Of a stretch of DNA of 64,000 bases, positions 1 through 8,092 are shown piece by piece. The translations under genes were made by a program, and so were the position numbers. Positions within the stretch are counted from its first letter, which is position 1. Every line of letters starts with the position of its first letter. The DNA lies in assembly GCF_019396325.1 (NCBI RefSeq), contig NZ_JAHKRO010000027.1, positions 21,660 to 85,659 on the forward strand, in the 5' to 3' direction. The notes below the pieces were generated by a model that saw only the letters and a list, made by a program, of their open reading frames with translations, was not told the origin of the DNA and ran no database searches. Origin of the DNA: Nonomuraea ceibae (lineage in GTDB: Bacteria; Actinomycetota; Actinomycetes; Streptosporangiales; Streptosporangiaceae).

Positions 1-914
1 ATCACGAAGTAGCCGAGCTTGTCCTTCAGCTTCGGGTTCTTCTCCAGCACCTTGTCCGGCTCCCAGGCCCGGACGTAGAGCATCGCCGTCTGCTCGTCGG
101 CGAAGAGCTGGGTCTGGTCCGGGCTGTTGGTGTTGCTGCCGACGGACGAGGGCGTGGAGCAGGTGTTCTGGAAGTCCTTCCACTCCCGCAGCCCCTCCTG
201 GGCCTGGGGCGTGCTCATCGCGCCCTTCCAGGTGTCGCCGTCGCGGGTGGCCACGTCGCCGCCCTTGCCGAAGACGAACGGCGCGCCGGCGAACCAGTAC
301 TGGCCCGGCATGTAGAAGCCGGAGAAGTTCTTGGTTGCGGAGTTCTTCTCGGCGAGGGTCTCGCAGGCGCTCTTGAGCTCCTCAATCGTGGCCGGCGGCT
401 CGTCGATGCCCGCCTCGGCGAACAGGTCCTTGTTGTAGAGCACCACCTTGGTCCCGCCGTACAGCGGGGTGGCGTACAGCTTGCCCTGGTGGGTGGAGGG
501 CTGGGCGAGACCGTCGAGCCAGGTGGCCGACTCCTCGAAGCCGGCCTTGTCCGCCGTCAGGTCGAGCAGCGCTCCCGAGTACGACTGCAGCGGGGTCTGT
601 GTGTTGCCCATCTCGACGACGTCCGGCCCCTTCCCGGACGCCAGCGCGGTCGTGATCTTGGTGGCGATGCTGTCCCACTGCTGGATCTCGACCTTGACGT
701 CGATGCCCGGCTGCTTCTTGGCGAACGCCGCCTTGGCCTGTTCGATGATCTCGGAGTCGCCGGGCCCGCCCGTCATCATCCAGACGGTCAGGGTGCCGGA
801 CTCCGGCCCGCTGTCACCGGAGCCGCCGCCCGCGCCACCGCACCCGGCGGTGAGTACGAGCAGGCCGGCCAGAGTCAGTGCGCCGTGGACGACGGCGGTC
901 CTCCTGGTTCGCAT
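1..914 (-). CDS. ABC transporter sugar-binding lipoprotein (3' end outside window)
   Basis: The gene encodes an extracellular solute-binding lipoprotein of the carbohydrate (family 1) ABC transporters and captures a sugar outside the membrane for permeases that should lie beyond the window edge. The visible 304 residues begin with a basic n-region, a hydrophobic core and a lipobox-like LTAGC with the lipidated Cys at residue 25, then a Gly/Ser linker and the typical opening TLTVWMM. Family-style segments GPDVVEMGN and YGGTKVVLYNKDLFAEAG follow. The ATG has a GAAGGAA ribosome site. It lies 69 bases downstream of the ROK regulator on the same strand, so the two are probably one sugar-responsive operon. 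The substrate cannot be read from sequence. Confidence 0.93.
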   Translation of the reverse strand, partial: MRTRRTAVVHGALTLAGLLVLTAGCGGAGGGSGDSGPESGTLTVWMMTGGPGDSEIIEQAKAAFAKKQPGIDVKVEIQQWDSIATKITTALASGKGPDVVEMGNTQTPLQSYSGALLDLTADKAGFEESATWLDGLAQPSTHQGKLYATPLYGGTKVVLYNKDLFAEAGIDEPPATIEELKSACETLAEKNSATKNFSGFYMPGQYWFAGAPFVFGKGGDVATRDGDTWKGAMSTPQAQEGLREWKDFQNTCSTPSSVGSNTNSPDQTQLFADEQTAMLYVRAWEPDKVLEKNPKLKDKLGYFV

Positions 915-983
915 CGGGGGTTCCTTCCATGGGGGATGTGAGGGGGTTCGTGGGGGTGGCTGGTTCGGGCGTCCGCAGGCGGG

Positions 984-2183
984 TCAGCCGGGATGGACGG
1001 GCGCCTCTTCGAGGGCCTTGACCGCGCGGGCCCGGTCCACCTCGATCTGGTTGATGTGCTCCTCCAGCACGCCGAGCGAGGCGTACAGGTCGCCGAGTGC
1101 GATGGCCAGCGCGCCGAGCAGGCCCGCCTGGCCGCCGAGCATGGTGCGGCGGACCCGGGTGCTGACGCCGACGAGGTCGAGCACCTCGCCCTGGACCTCG
1201 TCGAGCGCCGACTCGGCCAGGCCGTCGCCGAACCCGCCGGTCACGATGACCGTGCGCGGCTCGTAGGCCAGGGCCACGATCGACACCAGGTGGACGAGCG
1301 CGTCGCGGATGCGCTGCCGCAGGTCGCCGAAGCGCTCGGGCTCCTCCAGGATCTGCCTGGCGTGCGTCACGTCGTACCCGGCGGCGCGGGCGTGGGCGAC
1401 GAGGCCGGCGCCGGAGACGAGGTCACGCAGCCGGGTCTTGGTGCCGGGGATGAGCAGCCGCCCGAACTCGCCGAGGAGCCCGTCCTTGCCGGACAGGACC
1501 TGGCCGTTCATCGCCGCCGCGGAACCGAGGCCGGTGCCCAGCGTGAGCAGCACCGCGGTCTCCTTCTCGGCCAGCGCGCCGTACTGGAGCTCGCCCACCA
1601 GGGCCAGCTTGGAGTCGTTGTCCAGCGTCGTCGGCACGGCGATGCGCTCGCGCAGGGCGTCGACGAAGACCGTGCCGTGGAGCTGCGGCAGGTTGTGCGA
1701 GCCGACGACCCGTGACCTGTCGCCCGACACCACACCCGGCAGTCCCACGGCGACCGCGCCGAGCGGGCCGTGCTGTCCCGATACCGCGCCGGCCAGCTCG
1801 TGGATGCGCTCGGCCATCCAGCCGGCCAGCCGCTCGCCGTCGAGCGCGAGCGGGGTGGGGTGCTTGGCCCGGACCAGCGTGTTGCCCAGCGCGTCGGCGA
1901 CGGCGAAGCGGCAGTTGGTGCCGCCGAGGTCGATGCAGCCCACCAGGTGCACGGAGCCGTCGAACTGGACGAGAGTCGACGGCCTTCCTCTGCCGCTGGC
2001 CGGTTGCACGGCCGCGTCCCGGGCGAAACCGCGTGAACGCAGGTCGTCCACGATGCGGAACACGGTGGCACGACTGAGCCCGGTGCCCTCCACGATCTGT
2101 CCACGCTCCAGGGAACGCCCGGAGAGCAGCGTGGACAGGACCGCGCTGCGGTTGGTGGCACGAGGTTCGGTGGCAGAGTGCAT
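984..2183 (-). CDS. ROK-family transcriptional regulator
   Basis: This 399-residue protein has an N-terminal winged-helix domain (about residues 12-52) and a ROK sugar-kinase fold beginning at DLGGTNCRFAVAD (about residue 85), the layout of NagC/XylR-type regulators. It probably controls the sugar transporter gene that follows it. It is unusual in lacking the CxCGxxGCxE zinc site, and the GEIGH histidine found in most ROK proteins is replaced by GEFGR. It may therefore sense sugar without zinc or kinase activity. The start at 2183 follows an AT-rich segment and gives a standard N-terminus. It is divergent from the MarR gene at 2315. Confidence 0.9.
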   Translation of the reverse strand: MHSATEPRATNRSAVLSTLLSGRSLERGQIVEGTGLSRATVFRIVDDLRSRGFARDAAVQPASGRGRPSTLVQFDGSVHLVGCIDLGGTNCRFAVADALGNTLVRAKHPTPLALDGERLAGWMAERIHELAGAVSGQHGPLGAVAVGLPGVVSGDRSRVVGSHNLPQLHGTVFVDALRERIAVPTTLDNDSKLALVGELQYGALAEKETAVLLTLGTGLGSAAAMNGQVLSGKDGLLGEFGRLLIPGTKTRLRDLVSGAGLVAHARAAGYDVTHARQILEEPERFGDLRQRIRDALVHLVSIVALAYEPRTVIVTGGFGDGLAESALDEVQGEVLDLVGVSTRVRRTMLGGQAGLLGALAIALGDLYASLGVLEEHINQIEVDRARAVKALEEAPVHPG

Positions 2184-2314
2184 TTATTTCTCTCAGCTTG
2201 AACAAAAATGTTGGCCGTGAGTGTAACCACAGGACCACGCGGTTGTCACCACCCCCGCTCTTGCGTCCGGCCCCGCTGGTTTGTAATGCAAAGCACGATG
2301 GGTAGCGTGAGCAC
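2184..2314. promoter_or_regulatory. Divergent promoter region, ROK / MarR
   Basis: This 131-base gap separates two divergent regulator genes. It holds an AT-rich block with the small dyad AACAAAAATGTT at 2201-2212, just upstream of the ROK start, a plausible but unproven operator. The MarR ATG at 2315 has no clear Shine-Dalgarno sequence, so that gene may have a very short leader. Confidence 0.35.
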
Positions 2315-2740
2315 ATGACTTCCGACGCCCTCGTGGACGCCCTCGTCCGCAACACCTTCGAGGTGGTCGGCGTGCTCACCCGCATCGGAGCCGAGCACGA
2401 CCTCTCGCTCACCCAGTTGCGGGTGCTGGGCATCCTGCGCGACCGCCGCCCGCGTATGACCGAGCTCGCCGCGTTCCTCGGCCTCGACAAGTCCACCCTC
2501 TCCGGCCTCATCGACCGCGCCGAGCAGCGAGGGCTGGTGGCCAGGGGCAAGAACGCCCAGGACCGCCGCGTCGTCGACGTGTTCATCACCCCTGCGGGAC
2601 TGGAGCTGGCGGAGCAGGTGTACGACGAGGTACGGCGGGCGCTGACGCCGGTGACGGACCGGCTCGACCCGCAGGACGGCGACCAGCTCGCCAAGCTGCT
2701 GCACGGCCTCCACTCCCCCGGCCGGGACCTGGCGCCCTGA
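2315..2740 (+). CDS. MarR-family transcriptional regulator
   Basis: A 141-residue winged-helix regulator of normal MarR length. The core reads LTQLRVLGILRDRRPRMTEL, then AFLGLDKSTLSGLIDRAEQR (recognition helix, about residues 58-77) and a wing with DRRVVDVFITPAG. MarR proteins act as homodimers and usually repress a neighbouring efflux or oxidative-stress gene. No partner is obvious here: the gene is divergent from the ROK regulator and followed by a 259-base gap before a LysR gene. Ligand and targets are unknown. Confidence 0.93.
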   Translation: MTSDALVDALVRNTFEVVGVLTRIGAEHDLSLTQLRVLGILRDRRPRMTELAAFLGLDKSTLSGLIDRAEQRGLVARGKNAQDRRVVDVFITPAGLELAEQVYDEVRRALTPVTDRLDPQDGDQLAKLLHGLHSPGRDLAP

Positions 2741-2999
2741 CTGCGCCACCTCCTCGTCGTCCACCGAACCGGCGCTCCGGTTACGCGGGTCGCTCAGCTG
2801 TTTCTCCAGCAATGCCGCGCCTTCGCGGCGGGAGCCGTCCCGGGAAGCCGGAAGACCGTCGAGCCGATGGCAGACGACCCTGGGCAGGCGTGCCGAACCA
2901 GCCGGGTCACCTCGTACAGGGCCCGCGCCGGCCGGGCCGTCGACGGATGGTCGCCGCCGGCGCCATGAACCGAGCGGGACGGTCGCTAACGTACGGGGC

Positions 3000-3884
3000 A
3001 TGGAACGGCGCGACATCGAGATCTTCCTCACCCTGGCCGAGGAGCTGCACTTCACCCGCACGGCGGAGCGGCTGGGAGTCAGCGCAGCCCGGGTGAGCCA
3101 GACGATCAAGCAGTTGGAGCGCCGGTTCGGTGTCGCGCTGTTCCAGCGGACCAGCCGCCAGGTGGCGCTCACCCCGGTCGGCAGCGCGCTGCGCGAGGAC
3201 GTGGAGGCCGGGCACCGGCGCATCCAGGAGGGCATCGCCAAGGCGGTCGCCGCCGGGCGCGGCTTCACCGGGACGCTGCGGGTGGGCTTCTCCAGCCCGC
3301 TCGTGGGCGAGGCCCTGATGGCCGCCGCCGAGGCGTTCCGCGCCCGCCATCCGGGCGGCGAGGTGCGCATCCGCGAGGTGCACCTGTCGGACGCGTTCGG
3401 CGCGCTGCGCACCGGCGAGCTCGACCTGCAGATCACCGAGCTGCCCGTACGGGAGCCCGACCTGGCGAGCGGTCCCGCGCTGCTGCGCGATCCCCGCGTG
3501 CTGGCCGTCTCCGCCAGGCATCCCTTCGCCCGGCGTGACAGCGTCACGGTGGAGGACCTGGCCAGGGACGCCGTGCTCGTGCCCGCCGACGCGCCCGCGT
3601 ACCTGCTGGACGCGATCATCCCAGCGCGGACCCCCGGCGGGCGGCCCGTCCGGCGCGAGCAGGTGCTGACCTCGCGGCAGGAGCTGCTCACGCTGGTCAG
3701 CGGCGGCGCGGGGATGGCCGTGGTGGGGAACCAGGCCACGCGCTATCACGCCCGGCCGGACATCGCCTACGTGCCCATCGCCGGTCTGCCGCCGATCGAG
3801 TACGGGCCGGTCTGGCCGGTCGGCGGTCGGACCGATCGGGTGCGTTCCTTCCTCGCCCTCCTCCAGGCCGAACTGGATCGTTAA
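3000..3884 (+). CDS. LysR-family transcriptional regulator
   Basis: A 294-residue LysR regulator: N-terminal winged helix (residues 1-60, with FTRTAERLGVSAARVSQTIK) and a type 2 periplasmic-binding-like effector domain from about residue 90. A TAACGT hexamer lies about 10 bases upstream of the ATG with no clear ribosome site, so the mRNA may be nearly leaderless. LysR activators usually control an adjacent divergent gene. The 259 bases upstream hold no convincing gene, so its target is unclear; the VOC gene downstream is the nearest candidate. Confidence 0.92.
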   Translation: MERRDIEIFLTLAEELHFTRTAERLGVSAARVSQTIKQLERRFGVALFQRTSRQVALTPVGSALREDVEAGHRRIQEGIAKAVAAGRGFTGTLRVGFSSPLVGEALMAAAEAFRARHPGGEVRIREVHLSDAFGALRTGELDLQITELPVREPDLASGPALLRDPRVLAVSARHPFARRDSVTVEDLARDAVLVPADAPAYLLDAIIPARTPGGRPVRREQVLTSRQELLTLVSGGAGMAVVGNQATRYHARPDIAYVPIAGLPPIEYGPVWPVGGRTDRVRSFLALLQAELDR

Positions 3885-3976
3885 CCCAGGGGTTGACGGT
3901 CGTTGCGGATCTCGTCGTTGTTGCAGGTCGGCGCCGTGGCCAGGATGGAGTCATGACCACGACGAAGGAGCACACC

Positions 3977-4432
3977 ATGACGAACCCCATCCCCGAGGAG
4001 TACAAGGGCGGCGTTCCCTACCTCAACGTGCACGACGCCAAGGCGGCCATCGACTTCTACCGGCGGGCCTTCGACGCGGACGTGCGCATCGAGATCCCCC
4101 GCCAGGGCGGCAAGATCGCGCACGCCGAGTTCCGGATCGGCGACGCGGTGTTCATGCTGCGTGACGAGTACCCCGAATACCGCTTCCGCAGCCCGAGGAC
4201 GATCGGCGGCACGCCGGTCAACCTGATGGTCTTCGTGGCGGACGTCGAGACGTTCGCCGAACGCGCCATCGCCGCGGGAGCGCGTGTGATCCGGCCGGTG
4301 GAGATGCAGTTCCACGGCGATCTGCAGGTCGAGCTGGAGGACCCGTTCGGCCACTCCTGGTTCTTCACCAGCCGGGTCGCCCACATGGACGCCGCCGAGC
4401 TGCAGGAGACCGCGTCCGCGGTGAACCTCTGA
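3977..4432 (+). CDS. VOC (glyoxalase/bleomycin resistance) family protein
   Basis: A 151-residue vicinal-oxygen-chelate fold protein of the PhnB-like type. It has the paired beta-alpha-beta-beta-beta modules, with VPYLNVHDAKAAIDFYRRAF at the N-terminus and LEDPFGHSWFF at the C-terminus. Family members bind a metal and small ligands, or act as glyoxalases or dioxygenases; the substrate here cannot be told. I place the start at 3977 because AAGGAG sits six bases upstream and homologues begin with the same MTNPIPE-type N-terminus. The ATG at 3953 is in frame but less well placed. Confidence 0.9.
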   Translation: MTNPIPEEYKGGVPYLNVHDAKAAIDFYRRAFDADVRIEIPRQGGKIAHAEFRIGDAVFMLRDEYPEYRFRSPRTIGGTPVNLMVFVADVETFAERAIAAGARVIRPVEMQFHGDLQVELEDPFGHSWFFTSRVAHMDAAELQETASAVNL

Positions 4433-4528
4433 GCGCGGCCCCCGGGCCGGCCCTGATCCGAGAGTAACGTCCCGCCTACTTTTCGTGATTCAGAAGGGTC
4501 GGTCCACCGCTCCCAGGAGGCTCCAGCC

Positions 4529-4963
4529 ATGCACCTCGCCCGTGCGCTCACCCCCACCGCGCTCCTGATCGCCGCCACGGCGGCCGCCTGCTCCCCGGCG
4601 GCCCCGTCGACCACCACGTCGGCCACCACGCCGGCGCCCGCCGTCACCGTCACCGCGACGACCACCACGACCCCGCCACCATCGGGTGACCTAACCACTG
4701 ACCAGCCGGAATCCACCGCCCCCAGTCGCAGGAGCGCCCAGCGCGTCCGCCTGCCGGACGTCGTCGGCATGAACCTCCAGGCCGCCCAGGACCACCTCCA
4801 GGCCACCGGCTTCTACATCCTCAACGACAAGGACGCCACCGGCCAGGGCCGCCTCCAGGTTCTCGACCGCAACTGGGTCGTCGTCCGCCAGACCCCGGCC
4901 GCCGGCAAGCGCGTCCCCACCTCCACGCTGATCACCCTCTACGCGAAGAAGCTGGGCGAATAG
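4529..4963 (+). CDS. PASTA-domain lipoprotein
   Basis: A 144-residue secreted lipoprotein. The first 20 residues form a signal peptide ending in an Ala-rich lipobox with Cys21. A Thr/Pro-rich linker (about 22-68) follows, and then one PASTA domain with LPDVVGMNLQAAQDHLQ and VVRQTPAAGKRVP. PASTA domains bind muropeptides or beta-lactams in other proteins, which suggests a cell-wall role, but a free single PASTA lipoprotein has no defined function. AGGAGG lies eight bases before the ATG. The 3' end overlaps the convergent TetR gene by 32 bases. Confidence 0.9.
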   Translation: MHLARALTPTALLIAATAAACSPAAPSTTTSATTPAPAVTVTATTTTTPPPSGDLTTDQPESTAPSRRSAQRVRLPDVVGMNLQAAQDHLQATGFYILNDKDATGQGRLQVLDRNWVVVRQTPAAGKRVPTSTLITLYAKKLGE

Positions 4964-5576
4964 CGCGGCCGCTACCCGTCCGCAGGGCGCCGGCGTGGGC
5001 GGCGGCCAGGGTCACCTCCACCGCCCGGTCGGCGGTCGTCTCGTCGACCGGGTCGGCGGTGATGAGCAGGCGCAGGTAGATCGGCGCGGCCAGGGTCTTC
5101 AGCAGCTCTGCCGGATCGGTGCCGGCGGGGAGCTCGCGGCGCTCGACGGCGCGGGTGACCACGGGTTCGGCGCGGGCGAGGCGGTCGTCGAAGACGTGGC
5201 GCCGCGCTGCGGCGATCTCCGGGAGGTGGGCCGCTCCGGTGAACATGGCGGCGAGGATGGCCTGCCCGGTGGAGCTGGTGAAGGTCTGGACGATCGAGCG
5301 TGCCAGCGCCCGCAGGTCGGTCTCGATCGCGCCGGTGTCGGGAACGGGGACGTCCATCGCCATGTGCTCGGCCAGGGCGTCGGTGAGCAGGCTCTCGCGA
5401 TCCTTCCAGCGCCGGTAGACCGTCGTCTTGTGGACCCCGGCGCGCTGGGCGACGTTCTCGACGCTCAGCGCGGCGTAGCCCTTGTCCACGAGTTCGGCGA
5501 GCGTGGCGGCGTGCACGGCGGCGCGCACCTTGACGCCGCGGCCGACCGGCCGGGCCGGGGGGCGATCAGGCTGCAT
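4932..5576 (-). CDS. TetR-family repressor
   Basis: A 214-residue TetR-type regulator with helix-turn-helix VENVAQRAGVHKTTVYRRW (about residues 39-57) and the C-terminal ligand domain of the AcrR-like group. It is divergent from the SDR gene at 5678. The 100 bases between the two genes carry two copies of the same palindrome, one overlapping this start codon and one in front of the SDR gene. That is the expected arrangement for a repressor controlling itself and its neighbour. The ligand is probably a substrate or product of the dehydrogenase (inference). Confidence 0.94.
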   Translation of the reverse strand: MQPDRPPARPVGRGVKVRAAVHAATLAELVDKGYAALSVENVAQRAGVHKTTVYRRWKDRESLLTDALAEHMAMDVPVPDTGAIETDLRALARSIVQTFTSSTGQAILAAMFTGAAHLPEIAAARRHVFDDRLARAEPVVTRAVERRELPAGTDPAELLKTLAAPIYLRLLITADPVDETTADRAVEVTLAAAHAGALRTGSGRAIRPASSRRG

Positions 5577-5595
5577 TGCAACTCCAAGTTGCGAT
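5575..5595. promoter_or_regulatory. TetR operator site 1
   Basis: A 21-base dyad with arms ATTGCAACT and AGTTGCGAT around CCA, one mismatch between arms. It overlaps the start codon of the TetR gene and would block its expression. Confidence 0.7.
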
Positions 5596-5623
5596 ATTCG
5601 CAGGATGGATGACAGGATGACTC

Positions 5624-5646
5624 TATCGCAACTTTGAGTTGCGATA
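5624..5646. promoter_or_regulatory. TetR operator site 2
   Basis: A 23-base perfect dyad: arms TATCGCAACT and AGTTGCGATA around a 3-base centre. It has the same core as site 1, with centres 50 bases apart, and ends 31 bases before the SDR start. Confidence 0.75.
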
Positions 5647-5677
5647 CATTCGCCTGCGTACCCTGAGGTGACACACC

Positions 5678-6643
5678 ATGCGCAACCCTCCCCCTTGGAC
5701 CTTCCACGCCATCCCCGACCAGAGCGGACGCGTCGCGGTGGTGACCGGCGCCAACAGCGGCATCGGCTACGTCACCGCCCGCGAGCTGGCCCGCCGGGGC
5801 GCGCACGTCGTCCTGGCCTGCCGTGACCCCGGACGCGGCGAGGCCGCCCTCGCCCGCATGCGGGACGAGACGGGCAGCGCCCACCTGGAGCTGCGGCGGC
5901 TGGACCTGGGCAGCCTGGCCGCCATCCGGGAGTTCGCCGACGGCTGGGACCTCGGCCGCCTGGACCTGCTCGTCAACAACGCCGGGGTGGCGATGGTGCC
6001 GTACGCCAGGACCGCCGACGGGTTCGAATCGCAGTTCGGCGTCAACCACCTGGGCGCCTTCGCCCTGACCGGCCTGCTCCTGCCGCACCTGCTCGCCGCG
6101 CCCGACCCGCGGGTGGTCACCGTCAGCAGCGAGGGCCAGCGTTTCGCCCGCTTCGACCTGGACAACCTCAACGCCGAACGCCGCTACCGCACGGCGTTCG
6201 CCTACGTGCAGTCCAAGCGGGCCAACCTGCACTTCGCCGTCGAGCTGCAACGCCGTGCCGACGCCGCCGGGCGCCAGCTCCGCAGCATGGCCGTCGCCCC
6301 CGGCCTCACCCGGACGAACGTGCTCACCGGCGGCGCCAACAGCGGCAGGGGACGGCTGTACGCGACCCTCACGCGGCTGCTGGTGCGCGCGGCCTTCCGT
6401 CCCACCCCGGAAGGCGCGAAGACCTCCCTGTACGCGGCGACCGAGCCGGATCTGCCGGGCGGCAGCTACGTCGTCCCCGACGGCGTGCTGCAACTGCGCG
6501 GCGAGCCCACCCGCCGGACCCGCGAACGCGCCGTCCGCGACACCGCCACGGCCGCCCGCCTCTGGCAGCTCTCCGAACGGCTCACGGGCGTCACGTACGC
6601 GCTGTCCACCACGGCGGCTCCGCTGCCGGGAAATGGTCTGTGA
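5678..6643 (+). CDS. Short-chain dehydrogenase/reductase (retinol dehydrogenase-like)
   Basis: A 321-residue NAD(P)-dependent oxidoreductase. Visible motifs are TGANSGIG (residues 23-30, cofactor loop), VNNAG (99-103), the catalytic Ser pair at 150-151 and YVQSK (Tyr176, Lys180). The length and C-terminal extension match the retinol-dehydrogenase/WW-oxidoreductase-like SDR group. The substrate is unknown. The gene is divergent from the TetR gene, with matching operator palindromes in its promoter, so it is probably induced when that repressor binds its ligand. Confidence 0.93.
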   Translation: MRNPPPWTFHAIPDQSGRVAVVTGANSGIGYVTARELARRGAHVVLACRDPGRGEAALARMRDETGSAHLELRRLDLGSLAAIREFADGWDLGRLDLLVNNAGVAMVPYARTADGFESQFGVNHLGAFALTGLLLPHLLAAPDPRVVTVSSEGQRFARFDLDNLNAERRYRTAFAYVQSKRANLHFAVELQRRADAAGRQLRSMAVAPGLTRTNVLTGGANSGRGRLYATLTRLLVRAAFRPTPEGAKTSLYAATEPDLPGGSYVVPDGVLQLRGEPTRRTRERAVRDTATAARLWQLSERLTGVTYALSTTAAPLPGNGL

Positions 6644-6739
6644 CCATCGGGCGTATCGGCTCGTCCTCAATGACGTGACTGTCGTTCAAGCCCGGAGGCC
6701 CCCATCATCGAGGAGCTGTACCGCGAGTACTGGCCGCTC

Positions 6740-7159
6740 GTGTGCGGATTCCTCCAGCGGCGCACCCGAGACCCCCATCTGGCCGAGGACCTCGCCCAGG
6801 AGACGTTCATCAAGGCCACCAGGGCGTTGTTCGGCTGGCGTGGTGGGAACCCCGGCGCGTGGCTGCTCGCCATCGCGCGCAACGTCCTCATCGATCACGC
6901 CCGGCGCCGCCGCCTGGAGCTGCCGTTGCCCGATCCCGGCGAGCTGGCGGTGCCCGCGCTCGACGTCGCCGCCGTCGACGTCCGCGAGGCCCTGGACCGG
7001 GTGCCCGAGCAGCACCGGAGGCTGCTCCTGCTGGTCTACATCGAAGGGTTCTCGCTCGTGGAGGTGGCCGCGATGACCGGGAAGAGCACATCGGCGGTGA
7101 AGACCGCGATCTGGCGGGCCCGCGCCGCCTTCGCCGACAGCTACGGAGACGACGCATGA
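6740..7159 (+). CDS. ECF RNA polymerase sigma factor (N-terminus uncertain)
   Basis: An extracytoplasmic-function sigma factor. Region 2 is visible in HLAEDLAQETFIKATRALF and AWLLAIARNVLIDHARRR, and region 4 in VPEQHRRLLLLVYIEGFSLVEVA and TSAVKTAIWRARAAF. The GTG at 6740 is the first conventional start. Homology continues upstream as IIEELYREYWPLV, back to ATC codons at 6704-6709 that have GGAGG five bases before them and an in-frame stop at 6671. The real protein may start at an ATC or the CTG at 6716. The stop overlaps the next gene by ATGA, so the two are translationally coupled. Confidence 0.85.
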   Translation: MCGFLQRRTRDPHLAEDLAQETFIKATRALFGWRGGNPGAWLLAIARNVLIDHARRRRLELPLPDPGELAVPALDVAAVDVREALDRVPEQHRRLLLLVYIEGFSLVEVAAMTGKSTSAVKTAIWRARAAFADSYGDDA

Positions 7160-8088
7160 CCGAGCAGCCCGAACCCCTGCTGATCCCCGAGTTCGACCCC
7201 AAGGCGACCCGGCGCGCGATACGCCGCGGCATCCGCAGGACCGCCGTGCTCGTGCTGGGCGTCCTCACGGCGCTCGCGCTGGTGGCGACCCTCGGTTCGG
7301 CGCTGATCCAGACGCGCGGCGACCGGGAGTGGCGGATGGTCCACGTCCTCGGCACCGCGCTGCAGATCGCCAAGCCCGCCTACACGGTCACGTCCTGGAC
7401 GTGCTGCCGGACGGAGCCGCTGTCGATGTCCTTCACGGTGACCGCCGCGCCGATGCGCGCGCACGGCGGGTTCGGCCTGCAGAGCCGGCCGGATTTCACC
7501 GTACGGCAGAACCTGTTCGGCGGGGTCGAGGAACTGCCGTGGGCGCAGCTGGCGAACACCACGCTGACCCAGGCGCTGTTCAACATGGGCACCCAGCTCC
7601 AGCGCAAGCCGGACATCCGGCAGGTTCTGGCGAGGTTGCCGCAGGACATGAACGCTCTCGCCGTGGTGGAGTTCGAGCGGCCGCTCACGGCCGACTCGCT
7701 GGTCGGCTTCGCCCGGCAGTACGGCGCGTGCCCGGAGAAGGTGGTGTACGAGGCCCGTCCAGGGGCGGCGCCCATCACCTGGGGCAGCGACATGACCACG
7801 TTCCTGGGCGTCGCCCCGGAGAGCCAGGTGACCAGGTGCAGTGATCTTCCCCCGGAGGACCTGGCGGCCTTCCGATCCTGGGTGAAGACGCTGAGGCAGC
7901 ACGACGAGCCCAATCTGCGCCGGTTCGACCTGACCCTGGCGCGGCTGCGCAAGGCATCGGGCGAAGGGCTCGCGTACGGCTACGTCGACCAGCTGGTGAC
8001 CGTCAAGCAGCTCAGGAAGATCATCGAGGATCCGCAGGTGCGCGCGGTGCGGCTGGCCGACGTGACCTTCGAGCTCGAACGCCCCTGA
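7156..8088 (+). CDS. Membrane-anchored sigma-factor regulator (anti-sigma-like)
   Basis: A 310-residue protein with a cytoplasmic N-terminus of about 28 residues, one membrane helix (about 29-50, TAVLVLGVLTALALVATLGS) and a large outside domain. Its translational coupling (ATGA) to the ECF sigma gene and its shape resemble the Sigma_reg N/C family of Gram-positive sigma regulators, so it probably holds the sigma factor inactive until a surface signal. Cys-Cys in the external domain (TSWTCCRTEP) and further Cys residues suggest a disulfide fold. Family assignment is from pattern, not alignment. Confidence 0.75.
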   Translation: MTEQPEPLLIPEFDPKATRRAIRRGIRRTAVLVLGVLTALALVATLGSALIQTRGDREWRMVHVLGTALQIAKPAYTVTSWTCCRTEPLSMSFTVTAAPMRAHGGFGLQSRPDFTVRQNLFGGVEELPWAQLANTTLTQALFNMGTQLQRKPDIRQVLARLPQDMNALAVVEFERPLTADSLVGFARQYGACPEKVVYEARPGAAPITWGSDMTTFLGVAPESQVTRCSDLPPEDLAAFRSWVKTLRQHDEPNLRRFDLTLARLRKASGEGLAYGYVDQLVTVKQLRKIIEDPQVRAVRLADVTFELERP

Positions 8089-8092
8089 CGCG

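Noticed and set aside
2246..3739. Long minus-strand open frames opposite the MarR and LysR genes
   Set aside because: They are Arg/Pro/Gly-rich antisense frames of high-GC genes without motifs; the + strand proteins are clear families.
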